From NCBI GenBank assembly GCA_009694195.1, contig SHVQ01000005.1, positions 1 to 64,000 on the forward strand: a stretch of DNA of 64,000 nt. Direction: 5' to 3'. Below the pieces are notes generated by a model. It saw only the letters and a list, made by a program, of their open reading frames with translations. It did not search any database and had not been told where the DNA came from. Positions 1 through 8,959 of this stretch are shown piece after piece. The stretch comes from Rhodospirillales bacterium (GTDB lineage Bacteria; Pseudomonadota; Alphaproteobacteria; Rhodospirillales; SHVQ01). The position numbers and the translations under genes were made by a program. Each line of letters begins with the position of its first letter. The stretch's first letter is position 1.

Positions 1-2
1 CG

Positions 3-140
<138 letters not shown>

Positions 141-143
141 GAC

Positions 144-182
144 AAGGGCCTCGGGGAGATCTCCTCGAGGCCCTTTGTTTTT
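144..182 (+). terminator. Rho-independent terminator after tRNA-Ala
   Basis: AGGGCCTCG pairs with CGAGGCCCT around an inner GGGAGATCTCC self-complementary segment, and the hairpin is followed by TTGTTTTT. It is placed to end the tRNA transcript. Confidence 0.9.
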
Positions 183-275
183 GCCGGCAATTGCACGGCA
201 GGTGAGCGGTTCGTTGTCGTTCTCAACCTACTCGATTCCTAAAACCTCACTGCTTTCGAGCCTGACTCATCCCCC

Positions 276-392
276 GCCGCTTGAAGTGACTCCGCCGCGC
301 CCACACGTTGGAGTGACCGCCCTTCAACCGGGGAATCCTCATCCATGCTCGTTGAGCACATTTGGACGGCGAACGATTACCGCAATTTCAAT
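276..392 (+). repeat. Direct repeat, upstream copy (promoter and 5' end of gloB)
   Basis: This 117-bp segment matches 1064–1180 at 115 of 117 positions; the differences are at 310/1098 and 353/1141. It contains the gloB upstream region plus the first 16 codons of gloB. The two copies are 788 bp apart and flank the DinJ/YafQ toxin–antitoxin pair. Similarity stops sharply at base 392. Confidence 0.95.
345..392 (+). pseudogene. Truncated 5' fragment of gloB
   Basis: ATG 345 begins MLVEHIWTANDYRNFN, identical at protein level to the first 16 residues of the intact glyoxalase II gene at 1133. The reading frame then enters unrelated sequence. The only change within the shared codons is synonymous (GTT instead of GTC for Val3). 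It is a duplication remnant rather than a functional gene, although its copied promoter could still drive transcription into the toxin–antitoxin pair. Confidence 0.85.
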
Positions 393-426
393 CGCGGGAC
401 CTCGTGCGATCGCGGGGTAGTCCTCG

Positions 427-455
427 TTGATACTGTTCCCCAGGTGTGCTACAAG
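427..455 (+). promoter_or_regulatory. Candidate promoter of the toxin–antitoxin pair
   Basis: TTGATA at 427–432 is followed 17 bases later by TACAAG at 450–455, a moderate match to sigma-70 spacing. A perfect GCGATCGC palindrome lies just upstream near 406–413 and could be an operator for the antitoxin. A strong ribosome-binding site, GGAGGTGATC (467–476), precedes the antitoxin start at 481. The promoter assignment is inference from consensus only. Confidence 0.35.
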
Positions 456-480
456 CGCCCGGACATCGGAGGTGATCGTT

Positions 481-738
481 ATGTCCAAGTCGGCGATGAT
501 CCGTGCCCGCATGGAGCCGCGCGTGAAGGCCGAGGCCGAGGCCGTTCTTGACCGGCTGGGGCTGTCGCCGGCCGAGGCGATCCGGCTCTTCTACAGGCAG
601 GTGAGCCTCCACCGGGGGCTGCCGTTTCCCGTCCGCATCCCGAACGCGCGCACCCGCAAGGCCATGCAGGACGCCCTTGCCGGCCGAAATCTCACGGAAT
701 GGCCCGACCTTAAGGCGCTCAAGATCGCCCGCCGCTGA
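481..738 (+). CDS. dinJ: RelB/DinJ-family antitoxin
   Basis: An 85-residue protein of the RelB/DinJ ribbon-helix-helix family. The N-terminal half (about residues 5–45, containing MIRARMEPRVKAEAE and GLSPAEAIRLFYRQV) fits the DNA-binding dimerisation domain. The middle LPFPVRIPN is the typical DinJ segment linking to the toxin-binding tail. The start was chosen because GGAGGTGATC precedes ATG 481 at ideal spacing; an in-frame upstream ATG at 427 has no such site. The stop TGA shares one base with the toxin start, so the pair is translationally coupled. Such antitoxins bind and neutralise the partner toxin and autorepress the operon. The pair lies inside a direct repeat upstream of gloB. Confidence 0.9.
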   Translation: MSKSAMIRARMEPRVKAEAEAVLDRLGLSPAEAIRLFYRQVSLHRGLPFPVRIPNARTRKAMQDALAGRNLTEWPDLKALKIARR

Positions 739-1007
739 TGCGGCGAATCCGGACAACCCGGCAGTTCGAGCGCGATCTGAAGCGCGCTCGAAAGCGCGGG
801 TGGACGCTCCGGAAGCCATGGACGCTCGTTGAGATTCTCAGCCGCGATGGACGGCTCGATCCGCGCTTTCGCCCCCATCGATTGGCCGGCCGCTGGCGCG
901 GGTTCATGGAGTGCCACGTCGAGCCGGACTGGCTCCTGGTGTGGATGGACGACGGCGACAGCCTGGTCCTCGCGCGGACGGGCACACACGCGGATTTGTT
1001 CGGCTGA
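738..1007 (+). CDS. yafQ: YafQ-family mRNA interferase toxin
   Basis: An 89-residue RelE/YafQ-type toxin, a ribosome-dependent endoribonuclease that cleaves mRNA during translation. The residues reported as functional in E. coli YafQ (His50, His63, Asp67, Trp68, Arg83, His87, Phe91) are all present here at a constant offset of three: His47, His60, Asp64, Trp65, Arg80, His84, Phe88. The catalytic site is therefore intact, and the protein is expected to be toxic unless bound by the DinJ-like antitoxin encoded immediately upstream with a one-base overlap. The second copy of the gloB promoter repeat begins 57 bases after its stop. Confidence 0.93.
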   Translation: MRRIRTTRQFERDLKRARKRGWTLRKPWTLVEILSRDGRLDPRFRPHRLAGRWRGFMECHVEPDWLLVWMDDGDSLVLARTGTHADLFG

Positions 1008-1063
1008 CGAAAGGCACCTCCGGCGTCCGCGGCACGTTGCGGCACCGTTGTCGTCGCCGCGGT

Positions 1064-1180
1064 GCCGCTTGAAGTGACTCCGCCGCGCCCACACGTTAGA
1101 GTGACCGCCCTTCAACCGGGGAATCCTCATCCATGCTCGTCGAGCACATTTGGACGGCGAACGATTACCGCAATTTCAAT
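1064..1180 (+). repeat. Direct repeat, downstream copy, leading into intact gloB
   Basis: This is the partner of 276–392, with 115 of 117 bases identical. It contains the 69 bases upstream of gloB and the first 16 gloB codons, and it continues into the intact gene. Recombination between the copies would delete the toxin–antitoxin pair and leave one normal gloB. Confidence 0.95.
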
Positions 1181-1924
1181 TACCTGATCGCGTGTGCGGA
1201 GACGGGCGAGGCGCTGGCGATCGATCCGCTCGATCACCGGAAGTGCCTGGCGCGCGCGCGCGCGCGCGGCTGGACGATCACGCAAATTCTCAACACCCAC
1301 GAGCACGGCGACCACACGGGCGGCAACGCGCCCGTCATCGAGGCGACGGGGGCGAAGCTGCTCGCGCACAAAGGCGCGAAGGACCGCATCGCCGGCATCG
1401 ACCGGGGCTTGGGCGCCGGCGACGTGATCAAGGTCGGCCGCACGGTCGATCTCGAATGCCTGGATACCCCCGGGCACACCATGAGCCACATCTGCCTGCT
1501 CTCGCGCACGGATGAGCCCGCGCTCTTCTGCGGCGACACGCTCTTCAACGCAGGCGCCGGCAACTGCCACTCGGGCGGCCACCCGGAAGCGCTCTACACG
1601 ACGTTCGCGACCCAGCTCGCGAAGCTCGCCGATTCGACGCGCGTCTACCCCGGCCACGACTACATCGCCCGCAATCTCCAGTTCACCCTCGACCGCGAGC
1701 CCGACAACCGGGAAGCCGCCAAGCTCTCGCAAAAGGCCGAGCGCCAGGACCCGGAGCACCCGATCGTCTCCACCCTCGGCCTGGAGAAGGAGATCAACAC
1801 GTTCTTCCGCCTGCAAAGCCCGAGCGTGATCAAGCGGCTCCGGGGATCGTTCCCCGACCTCCCGGACCATCCGGACGCGAAAACGGTGTTCGTCAAGCTC
1901 CGCGAGCTTAGGAACAAGTGGTAG
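1133..1924 (+). CDS. gloB: Hydroxyacylglutathione hydrolase (glyoxalase II)
   Basis: A 263-residue metallo-beta-lactamase-fold enzyme. The metal-binding motif THEHGDH is at residues 55–61, with later ligand motifs DTPGHTMSH, FCGDTLF and YPGHDY. It hydrolyses S-lactoylglutathione to lactate and glutathione, the second step of methylglyoxal detoxification in the cytoplasm. Length and C-terminal region (EKEINTFFR) are normal for the family. The first 16 codons and upstream region are duplicated at 276–392. The intact copy keeps its own upstream region, with GGGGAA about 10 bases before ATG 1133 as a possible ribosome-binding site. Confidence 0.95.
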   Translation: MLVEHIWTANDYRNFNYLIACAETGEALAIDPLDHRKCLARARARGWTITQILNTHEHGDHTGGNAPVIEATGAKLLAHKGAKDRIAGIDRGLGAGDVIKVGRTVDLECLDTPGHTMSHICLLSRTDEPALFCGDTLFNAGAGNCHSGGHPEALYTTFATQLAKLADSTRVYPGHDYIARNLQFTLDREPDNREAAKLSQKAERQDPEHPIVSTLGLEKEINTFFRLQSPSVIKRLRGSFPDLPDHPDAKTVFVKLRELRNKW

Positions 1925-2036
1925 TCATGCTTCGAGGCGCGCGCGTTGAAGGATGCGCGCACCTCAGCATGAGGCTCTCATTTGATAATCCTCGTCCTGA
2001 GGCACGCCCGCTTGGGCGCATCGAAGGACGGGACTG
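1923..2036. repeat. Palindromic intergenic repeat of the CTTCGAG/CCTCAGCATGAGG type
   Basis: The gap after gloB contains CATGCTTCGAGGCGCGCGCG, CCTCAGCATGAGG and CGTCCTGAGGCACGCCC, then TCGAAGGACGGG. Related arrangements occur at 50847–50990 and 56188–56259. These form nested hairpins and belong to the class of small dispersed palindromic repeats common between genes in alphaproteobacteria. Convergent gloB and trxA flank it, so it may also act as a weak bidirectional terminator. Confidence 0.6.
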
Positions 2037-2059
2037 TGGGTACTACAAAACCGCCATTC

Positions 2060-2377
2060 TTATAAAACCGACTGAATCCACTCGACCAGCTTGTTGCGCG
2101 GGAGCGAGCCGATCTTGGTTCCCGCCACCTCGCCGTCCTTGAACAGCATCAGCGTCGGGATGCCTCGGACGCCGTACTTGGAGGGCGTGCCGGGGTTCTC
2201 GTCCACGTTGACTTTGGCGACGGTCACCTTGCCCGCCATCTCCGTCGCCACCTGCTCGAGAACGGGCGCGATCTGCTTGCAGGGCCCGCACCATTCCGCC
2301 CAAAAATCGACAAGAACAGGGCCGCTCGCCTTCAAGACCTTCGCCTCGAAGTCCGCGTCGGTAACGTTAATCGGCAT
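2060..2377 (-). CDS. trxA: Thioredoxin
   Basis: A 105-residue thioredoxin with the redox motif WCGPC (Cys30 and Cys33) and the conserved cis-proline segment RGIPTLMLF. It reduces protein disulfides in the cytoplasm with electrons from thioredoxin reductase. GGAGGG lies about nine bases before the ATG. It follows addA on the same strand, but an apparent terminator lies between them (2452–2474), which suggests that trxA has its own promoter. Confidence 0.97.
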   Translation of the reverse strand: MPINVTDADFEAKVLKASGPVLVDFWAEWCGPCKQIAPVLEQVATEMAGKVTVAKVNVDENPGTPSKYGVRGIPTLMLFKDGEVAGTKIGSLPRNKLVEWIQSVL

Positions 2378-2451
2378 CGTATCGGTCCCTCCAACGGATG
2401 AACGGGGCAGATAAGCCCGCCGCCGGGCACCCGCAACCCTTCCCCCTAGGT

Positions 2452-2474
2452 AAAAACTGTAGGGTCGCCCCTAC
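2452..2474 (-). terminator. Rho-independent terminator between addA and trxA
   Basis: Read on the minus strand, GTAGGG–GCGA–CCCTAC forms a perfect six-pair stem with a GNRA tetraloop, followed by AGTTTTT. A second GC hairpin (CCCCCC/GGGGGG) sits just before it. It lies 48 bases after the addA stop and would end the tsaE–amgK–murU–addB–addA transcript. Confidence 0.8.
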
Positions 2475-2522
2475 CCCCCGTCAAGGCGGGGGGGAACCCC
2501 TATCCCTCGTTCGCGTCCCCGG

Positions 2523-5500
2523 TCACAAGGCGTAGGGATTGAGAACCTCGTCCGAAAGGCGCATCAGCCTTGGGCCTTCCGTCCAGAGCAGGTGGCAGCG
2601 GACGGCGCGGGTGGGGAATATCGGGCGAAGAAGCGAGCGGTAGGCCGCCATCTGGCGGAGATAGAGGACGGGGATCGCGCCTTCGTCGGCGGGCGGGGTC
2701 CGGCTCGTCTTGTAGTCCACCAGGTCGACCTCGGTCGCTCCGATCCGGAGCCGGTCCACCTGGCCGGCGACGACGTGGCCGCCGACCACGCCCGCGAGGG
2801 GGACTTCGGCCCGGCTGCCCTCCCCGAAGAGCGGCGCGAACTCCGGGTGACCGAGCACGGCCAGCGTCTCGGCCGCGATTTCGGCCTGGAGCTTCTTCGG
2901 GAGACCAAGGACGGGGCGCGCGAGCCAATCCTTGGCGGCGGCCGCGCGCCTCGTGGCCGGAACCTGGGGCAGGAGCTGCAGGAGCCGGTGAATGACCAGT
3001 CCGCGCTTGAACCTGGCCCCGCGGTCGGGCCCGAGGGGAGAGCGGACGGCGGGCTCGGCGTCCTCCGGTCTGGACGGCGTGAGCGGCCGGGGCGGGCGCG
3101 GCTCGGCGGCCGGCGGCTTTCGTGCCCACGGTGGCAAATCCTCGAGGGCATGCGGCCGGTTCTCCGTTGCTGCCGCGGCGGGGGCGGCGGTTTGCGCGGA
3201 TGCGACGCGCAGCACGGTCGCTCCGGCGGTCTCGCCTTCGGCGGCGAGGAACGGGTCCTCGGCTTTTTCCGCGATGCCTTGCAGCCCGTCGCGGACGAGG
3301 TCGTACCAGCAGCCGGCCGGCGGCGCCTTCTTGCCCTGCCAGCCGCAGATATAAAGCCGGTCCGCCGCGCGGGTCATGGCGACATAAAGGAGGCGGCGGT
3401 ATTCGGCGTCGCGGCGCTGCTTCGCCTGCTCGATCTCGGCGGTCGCGACCTCTTCGCAGCAGTCGCGGGACGGCGGCCACAGCAACACTTCGCCGCCGCC
3501 TTCCACCCCCGGCCAGAGGAGCGGCGGCGTCGCCGACGGCACCTGCAACGTGTCCGGCAGGAACACGATCGGCGCTTCCAGGCCCTTGGCGCCATGCACG
3601 GTGATCACGCGGACGGCGTCCTCGCGGCTCTCTTCCAACTCGCGCTTCACCTCGACCGCGCCCGCTTCCAGCCAGTGGAGAAATCCCTCGAGGGAGGCGG
3701 GATGGGCACGCTCGAAGGTGAGCGCGAGGTCGAGGAATTCGGCGATCGGATCCTCGGACTCGAGTCCCAGCCGCGCGAGCAGCTTCTCGCGGCCCCGGCG
3801 GGCGCCGAGCACGTGGCTGAAGAACTCGAACGGCGGGCTGTAATCGGCGCGTGCCAGCAGGTCCGATAGCTCGGCGCAGGCGCGCCCGAACGCGGGCTCG
3901 TCGGCCGCCTTCTCCCGCAACGACTGCCACAGCGTTCCGCTCCTGTTGTACGCGAGGCGGAAGAGCGCGTCCTCGTCGAGACCGATCAGCGGACCCTTGA
4001 GCACGGTCGCGAGCGTGAGATCGTCGCCCGGCAAGAGAAGAAAACGCCCGAGCGCGACCAGGTCCATGACCGCCATCTGTTCGGTGAGGACCATGCGGTC
4101 GACGCCGGCGACCGCGACGCGCTGCTCCTTGAGCGCGCGCACGAGATCCTCGACGAAGACCGTCCGGCGGCGGACGAGCACCATGATGTCGCCCGCCCGG
4201 ATCGGCCGGCCCTGGGATTCCAGGATCTCGCGCCCCTGGATCATCCGCCGGATGCGCTTGGCGATCAGGTTGGCGAGCCGCGCTTGCGGCGAGTCAGCCT
4301 CGAAGCGCTCGACCGGCGGTTTCCACGGCGGCGGCGGGTCGGTCGCCTTGGGTACGACCGGCGGCCACAGCTCGACCAGGCCGCCGGCACCCGAGCGCCA
4401 GGCCTCGTGATGGATGGGCGTGTCGTCGAAGGCGACGCCGACGGCCGCTTGGGGCTGAGCGAAGACGGCGTCGATCGCGCTGAGCACGGCCGGCACCGAG
4501 CGGTAGGACGTCGTCAGGTCGACCTCGCGCCAGGGCTGCCCGGCATCGTTCGCCCGCGCGCCGAACCGCTCCTGCATCGCGAGGAAGCCGGCGGGGTCGG
4601 CGCCCTGGAAACTGTAGATCGACTGCTTGCGGTCGCCGACGGCGAATACCGTGCGCGCACCCTCGCGGGCGCCCTGGCCGGCGAAGAACTCCGCCGCCAG
4701 CGCCTCGACGACCTGCCATTGCCCGGGTGCCGTGTCCTGCGCCTCGTCGATCAAGATGTGGTCGATGCCGCCGTCGAGCTTGAACAGCACCCACGGCGCC
4801 ACGCCCGGACGCGCCAGCAGCTCGTTCGCCTTGAGAATAAGGTCGTCGTAGTCGAGCAGCGCGCGGGCGCTCTTCTGCCGGTCGTAGGCGCCCATGAGCG
4901 CGGCCGCCAGCACGAGAAGCGCTTCCGTGGCCTCGGCCGTCACCGCCGCGCGGAATCGGAGCAACGCTTGCCGCAGCCGCTCGGCCTCGGCTTTCAGGAT
5001 CTCGGCGGCGCCGCGCGCCTGCGCGGCCGCATCTTTCGTGATCAGCACTTTCCGCACGTCGGGCGGATTGGCGGACGTGAGATAGCAGGACGCATACTTG
5101 CGGAATGTGCGGACGCGATCCTCTGCCGGGAGCTCCAGCCAGGCGGCGATGCCGAAGGCACGGTCGCCATCGGACTCGGAGCCCAGGTTCAGCGCCTGGA
5201 TGGCGAGCTTGAGGCCGAGCGCGTCGAACGCCGCATCGGCGCTCGCGTCGGCGAGGGCGTTCTCGGAGCGGTCGGCGGCGCGGAGCCCCAGCAGCTTCCG
5301 AATCGTGCGCGCCGCTCCTGCGATGTCGCCCTTGTCGAGCAGGCGCCGGAGGCGGCCCCGCGACGCCGCGAGCGAGCTCATCAGCTCGGCGAACGTCTCT
5401 TCGTGGACGTGGACCGTCACGCGCGCGAGGGCCGCCGAGAGATCGCCGTCACTGCCGCTGCCGCGCGCGCGAGAGAGCACTTCTTCACGGGCGGCACCGA

Positions 5501-5966
5501 GCATCTCCTCGGCGTCCCGTTCCTCCATCGTCGCGAAATGGGGAGCGACCCCGGCCTCCAGCGGAAAGCGGCCGAGGAGCGACTGGCAGAAGGCGTGGAT
5601 GGTTTCGATCTGCATGCCGCCCGGAAGGTCGAGCACGTCGGCGAAAAGGCGCCGCGCGCGCGTCCGGATTTCCGGCGTGGGCGCTCGCCCGAGCAGCCCT
5701 TCCAGCTTCCGCGCGAGCGCCCGGTCGCCGTCCGCGGCCCAGGTGCCGAGCGCGTCGGCGATGCGGTTTGCCATGTTGGCGGCGGCCGCGCGGGTGAACG
5801 TGAGGCAGAGGATGCGCTGCGGCGGCGTGCCCTCGACCATCAGGCGCAGCACGCGGTCGGTCAAAACCTTGGTCTTGCCGGTGCCGGCCGATGCCGCGAC
5901 CCAGACGGACGCCGCCGGCTCGAGCGCGCGGCGCTGCATGGCCTGAGGGTCGGCGAAGCGGTTCAT
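2523..5966 (-). CDS. addA: Double-strand break repair helicase-nuclease AddA
   Basis: A 1147-residue UvrD-like superfamily 1 helicase with a C-terminal RecB-type nuclease domain. Visible motifs are Walker A ASAGTGKT near residue 26, the motif II region LIDEAQDTAPGQW, the late helicase segment VITVHGAKGLEAPIVFLPDT, and the nuclease signature VDLVDYKTSRTPP near the C-terminus. With AddB it processes broken DNA ends for RecA loading, as RecBCD does in enterobacteria. The start chosen is ATG 5966, which overlaps the addB stop as ATGA and has GGGAG upstream; an earlier in-frame start at 5993 would lie inside addB. Confidence 0.95.
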   Translation of the reverse strand: MNRFADPQAMQRRALEPAASVWVAASAGTGKTKVLTDRVLRLMVEGTPPQRILCLTFTRAAAANMANRIADALGTWAADGDRALARKLEGLLGRAPTPEIRTRARRLFADVLDLPGGMQIETIHAFCQSLLGRFPLEAGVAPHFATMEERDAEEMLGAAREEVLSRARGSGSDGDLSAALARVTVHVHEETFAELMSSLAASRGRLRRLLDKGDIAGAARTIRKLLGLRAADRSENALADASADAAFDALGLKLAIQALNLGSESDGDRAFGIAAWLELPAEDRVRTFRKYASCYLTSANPPDVRKVLITKDAAAQARGAAEILKAEAERLRQALLRFRAAVTAEATEALLVLAAALMGAYDRQKSARALLDYDDLILKANELLARPGVAPWVLFKLDGGIDHILIDEAQDTAPGQWQVVEALAAEFFAGQGAREGARTVFAVGDRKQSIYSFQGADPAGFLAMQERFGARANDAGQPWREVDLTTSYRSVPAVLSAIDAVFAQPQAAVGVAFDDTPIHHEAWRSGAGGLVELWPPVVPKATDPPPPWKPPVERFEADSPQARLANLIAKRIRRMIQGREILESQGRPIRAGDIMVLVRRRTVFVEDLVRALKEQRVAVAGVDRMVLTEQMAVMDLVALGRFLLLPGDDLTLATVLKGPLIGLDEDALFRLAYNRSGTLWQSLREKAADEPAFGRACAELSDLLARADYSPPFEFFSHVLGARRGREKLLARLGLESEDPIAEFLDLALTFERAHPASLEGFLHWLEAGAVEVKRELEESREDAVRVITVHGAKGLEAPIVFLPDTLQVPSATPPLLWPGVEGGGEVLLWPPSRDCCEEVATAEIEQAKQRRDAEYRRLLYVAMTRAADRLYICGWQGKKAPPAGCWYDLVRDGLQGIAEKAEDPFLAAEGETAGATVLRVASAQTAAPAAAATENRPHALEDLPPWARKPPAAEPRPPRPLTPSRPEDAEPAVRSPLGPDRGARFKRGLVIHRLLQLLPQVPATRRAAAAKDWLARPVLGLPKKLQAEIAAETLAVLGHPEFAPLFGEGSRAEVPLAGVVGGHVVAGQVDRLRIGATEVDLVDYKTSRTPPADEGAIPVLYLRQMAAYRSLLRPIFPTRAVRCHLLWTEGPRLMRLSDEVLNPYAL

Positions 5967-8959
5967 TCGGAGGACTCCCGGCCCATCGCCCACTCTTTCA
6001 CGCGGGCCAAGTGCTCGTAGTCGCTGAAGCGCGGCGCCGCTTCGGGCCGCGGCCGCGCCTCGTAGGCCGTCTCCGGCTGATCAAACGCGGCGATCAGGCG
6101 CAGCAGGCCTGCGCGCGCTTCCTCGGTATGGCGCGCGAGATCGCCGTGAAGGGGCGACCGCTCGCCCGCCGGATCGGTGCCGCGGAGCCGCCAGTAGTCG
6201 AGCTGGGAGACGCGTGCGCGCGGCACGCCCTCGAAGCCGCCGGCCTCCGCGATCACGGCTTCGAGCGGGAGCTGCGGCGCGAAGCCCGCGGCGACTTCGG
6301 TTCGCGTCGGCGGCGCGCCGGTCTTGTAGTCGATGACGGCGAGCGTCCCGTCCTTCAAGACGTCGATCCGGTCGGCCTTCGCGTGCAGCGTGAACGGCCC
6401 CGCCGGACCCGTGAGCACGATCTTTCCCCTGACCTCGCTGAGGCTCGTCCGAAGATGTTGCCGCCGCGTCCGCTCCTCCTCGATGAACCAGCGGGCGATG
6501 CGCTCGAAGCGCGGCCACCAGAAGGCCCAGACGCCCGGACGGCTCATGGCGTGAGAAAGCGCGCCGCGCCCGTGGGCGAGCAGGCGATCAATCGCGTCAT
6601 CGGGGAGCGCGGCCGGGTTCTCGCGGACAAAGGAATCCAAAGCCGCGTGGATGAAGGCCCCGTAATCGGCGGCGCCGGGATCGGCGTCGATCGGATCGAG
6701 CGCCCGGAGTCCCAGGATGTGGCGGGCATAAACGGCATAAGGGTCCCGCATCCAGGTTTCGACCTGGGTGACCGAGAGCGCGCGCGGCCGGGCCGACACA
6801 GGCGGCTGCGGCGCCGGCCGCACCGGATCCTCCGGTTGGGCCGGCCGGTCGAGCAGACGCTGCCAGTGGAGCCACTGGTGGCCCGCGTCTTTCACGTGGG
6901 TGACGAGACTCTCCTTACCCAAGCTCTTCAGCAGCGCATGGAGGCGCATCAGCCAGCGCGACGGGACGGTCGGCGTTCCCTCGACGCGGACGGCGCGCGT
7001 GAGAATTACGTCGGCGGATGTAAATGCCTCGACGAAGTCGTGGGCGGCGAGGCCGACCTTCCGCTCGGGCGCCGCCATGCCGAAGTCGGCGAGCATGGGC
7101 CGGCTCATCCAGGGATTGGGCGGAACCTCCGGCGGCCAGGTGCCCTCGTTGAGGCCGCCGAGGATCAGCACGTCCGCGCGCTGTAGGCGCGCTTCGAGGG
7201 GGCCCCAGATATGAAGCCTGGGATGGCGGCCGTAACGCGGGCGCACGACCCGTCCCGCCATCAAGGCATCCAGCAGCGCCGGATAGGCGGCGCCGTCGAT
7301 CGGGCCCAAATCGCCGGCGGCCTCGCCGACGTCGGCGACGAACGTCGCGAGGGCCTCGCCGGCATCGCCCGCCCACAGGCGCTCGGGTCCTGTCTCGGTC
7401 TCGGTTGCGGCGAGCGCCTCGGCCGCCGCCACGTGGGCCGCGAGAAGGCGGCGAAGGGCGACACGTGTTCCGCCGATTGCGTCGGCGAACGGCTCAAGCG
7501 CCCGCGCGAGCGCGGCGAAGAGGGCGCGGAAGTCGCCGCGGGTCACCGCGCGCTTGAGACCGGCGAGGCCGGCTTCCGGGCGCGGGCCCCGGAGCGCCGC
7601 GGTCTCCAGGCGCCGGATGTCCGCCCGGAAGGCGGCCGCCGCGAATCCTCCCGCGGCGAGCGGGTGCTTGAGCGCCGCCAGCAGCGGAACCGGGGCGAAG
7701 TCGTCCGCCACCATGCGCGCGACGAGGCGGAGGAACGCGCCCGGCGGCGTCTGCGAAAGGGCCACGCCCGCCGAATCGTCGACCGCGATCCCGAACCGCT
7801 CGAGGGCGGCCGCGACCCGGCGCGCGAGCCCGCGGTCGGGCGTCACGAGGGCGGCGGTATTGCCTTCGTCGTTCAACGCCCTCCGCATGGCAAGCGCGAT
7901 CGTCTCGGCTTCTTCGAGCGGCGTCGGGCACTCGACCCAGGCGACGTGGGCGAGCGCCCGCTCGGGCGGCGGGCACCGCTCGCGCCAGCGCTCCAACACG
8001 GCCGCCGGAGCGAGCGCCCGGTTGATCAGCCCGGCGCGCGCGCGGGTCTCCGTCCCCACTTTCGCCCACGGCCAGTCGCCGACGGAGGCGCGCTCGACGC
8101 CCATCTGCTTCAGGAGCCGCGCCATGCCGTACTGCGGGTGCGACGCGCTCAAGGCCGCCCACGTGTCATCGTCGGCCTCGCGGTCGAGGCCCGGGAGAAC
8201 GACGACTCCCTGCGGGAGGTTCGCGATCACGCCGAGCAGCTCGGCGGTCGCCGGAATGCTGCCGGTGGACCCGGCCGCGACGATCGGAGTCGCCGGCGGG
8301 TGTTCGCGCCAGAGCTTCGCCTGCGCCTGCAAGAGGCGGTTGCGGCGGTCGGCCGGATCGATGGCGCCCTCTTCGGCGAGCACCTTCGGCCACGCCTCCG
8401 TCACGATCTTCAGGAAATCGAGCGTGCGCTGCCAGTGTTCGGCGAATTTCTCAGGCACCAGCGTCGCGAGCTTGGCGAAATCGAGCCCCTCCGTGTGCAC
8501 CTGGTCGACGAGGCGCGCGAGCTCGCGGGCGAGGAGGACGGCCTGGTCGGGTGTCGGCTTGTGCTCCGAGTGGGCTCCGATCAGGCGGGCGCCGATCAGG
8601 CGGGCGAGCAGGAGCTGGCGGCGCACGGGCGGGATCGCGGGCGGAATCAGCAGGCCTTCCGGACCGTCGGGCTCGCCCTCGCTCCAGCCCTCGATGAAAA
8701 GATCGTCCTCTTCGATGTCGCCGAGCGGCGTCAGGCGCGGCAGCAGCATCGGCCGGCCAAGGCCCGTGCGGAGGAACGCGTCCTGCAGGCTCCGGCAGGC
8801 CCGCTTGGTCGGCAGGAGAACGCGCACCTGGGCGAGGGACTCCGGCTCGTCGCCGATCCAGGCGCGAATGCCGCGCGCGAGCACGTCGACGAAATGCGCG
8901 CCCGAGGGAATCGCGAAGACGCTCGGGCCTTTGGGCGGCCGCCAGCGGACCGGGGTCAC
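5963..8959 (-). CDS. addB: Double-strand break repair protein AddB
   Basis: A 998-residue partner of AddA, of the alphaproteobacterial type. The N-terminus (FAIPSGAHFVD) is at the place of a helicase Walker A but lacks GKT, consistent with an inactive helicase-like fold. The C-terminal nuclease domain has LAVIDYKTGAPPTRTEV, matching the RecB-type DxK site. Start GTG 8959 overlaps the stop of the upstream nucleotidyltransferase as GTGA, so translation is coupled. AddB supplies the second nuclease and structural scaffold of the AddAB complex. Confidence 0.93.
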   Translation of the reverse strand: MTPVRWRPPKGPSVFAIPSGAHFVDVLARGIRAWIGDEPESLAQVRVLLPTKRACRSLQDAFLRTGLGRPMLLPRLTPLGDIEEDDLFIEGWSEGEPDGPEGLLIPPAIPPVRRQLLLARLIGARLIGAHSEHKPTPDQAVLLARELARLVDQVHTEGLDFAKLATLVPEKFAEHWQRTLDFLKIVTEAWPKVLAEEGAIDPADRRNRLLQAQAKLWREHPPATPIVAAGSTGSIPATAELLGVIANLPQGVVVLPGLDREADDDTWAALSASHPQYGMARLLKQMGVERASVGDWPWAKVGTETRARAGLINRALAPAAVLERWRERCPPPERALAHVAWVECPTPLEEAETIALAMRRALNDEGNTAALVTPDRGLARRVAAALERFGIAVDDSAGVALSQTPPGAFLRLVARMVADDFAPVPLLAALKHPLAAGGFAAAAFRADIRRLETAALRGPRPEAGLAGLKRAVTRGDFRALFAALARALEPFADAIGGTRVALRRLLAAHVAAAEALAATETETGPERLWAGDAGEALATFVADVGEAAGDLGPIDGAAYPALLDALMAGRVVRPRYGRHPRLHIWGPLEARLQRADVLILGGLNEGTWPPEVPPNPWMSRPMLADFGMAAPERKVGLAAHDFVEAFTSADVILTRAVRVEGTPTVPSRWLMRLHALLKSLGKESLVTHVKDAGHQWLHWQRLLDRPAQPEDPVRPAPQPPVSARPRALSVTQVETWMRDPYAVYARHILGLRALDPIDADPGAADYGAFIHAALDSFVRENPAALPDDAIDRLLAHGRGALSHAMSRPGVWAFWWPRFERIARWFIEEERTRRQHLRTSLSEVRGKIVLTGPAGPFTLHAKADRIDVLKDGTLAVIDYKTGAPPTRTEVAAGFAPQLPLEAVIAEAGGFEGVPRARVSQLDYWRLRGTDPAGERSPLHGDLARHTEEARAGLLRLIAAFDQPETAYEARPRPEAAPRFSDYEHLARVKEWAMGRESSE

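Noticed and set aside
175-420. An 81-codon frame after tRNA-Ala
   Set aside because: Its start lies in the terminator, it has no ribosome-binding site, and it runs through the duplicated gloB promoter. No coding signature is seen.
4284-6020. A 578-codon open frame antisense to addA
   Set aside because: It is Arg/Gly/Ala-rich shadow translation of a high-GC gene, overlaps the clearly recognised AddA and has no family motifs. Similar long antisense frames over addB, the TPP enzyme (15945–17729), gltB and the PAS kinase were rejected for the same reason.
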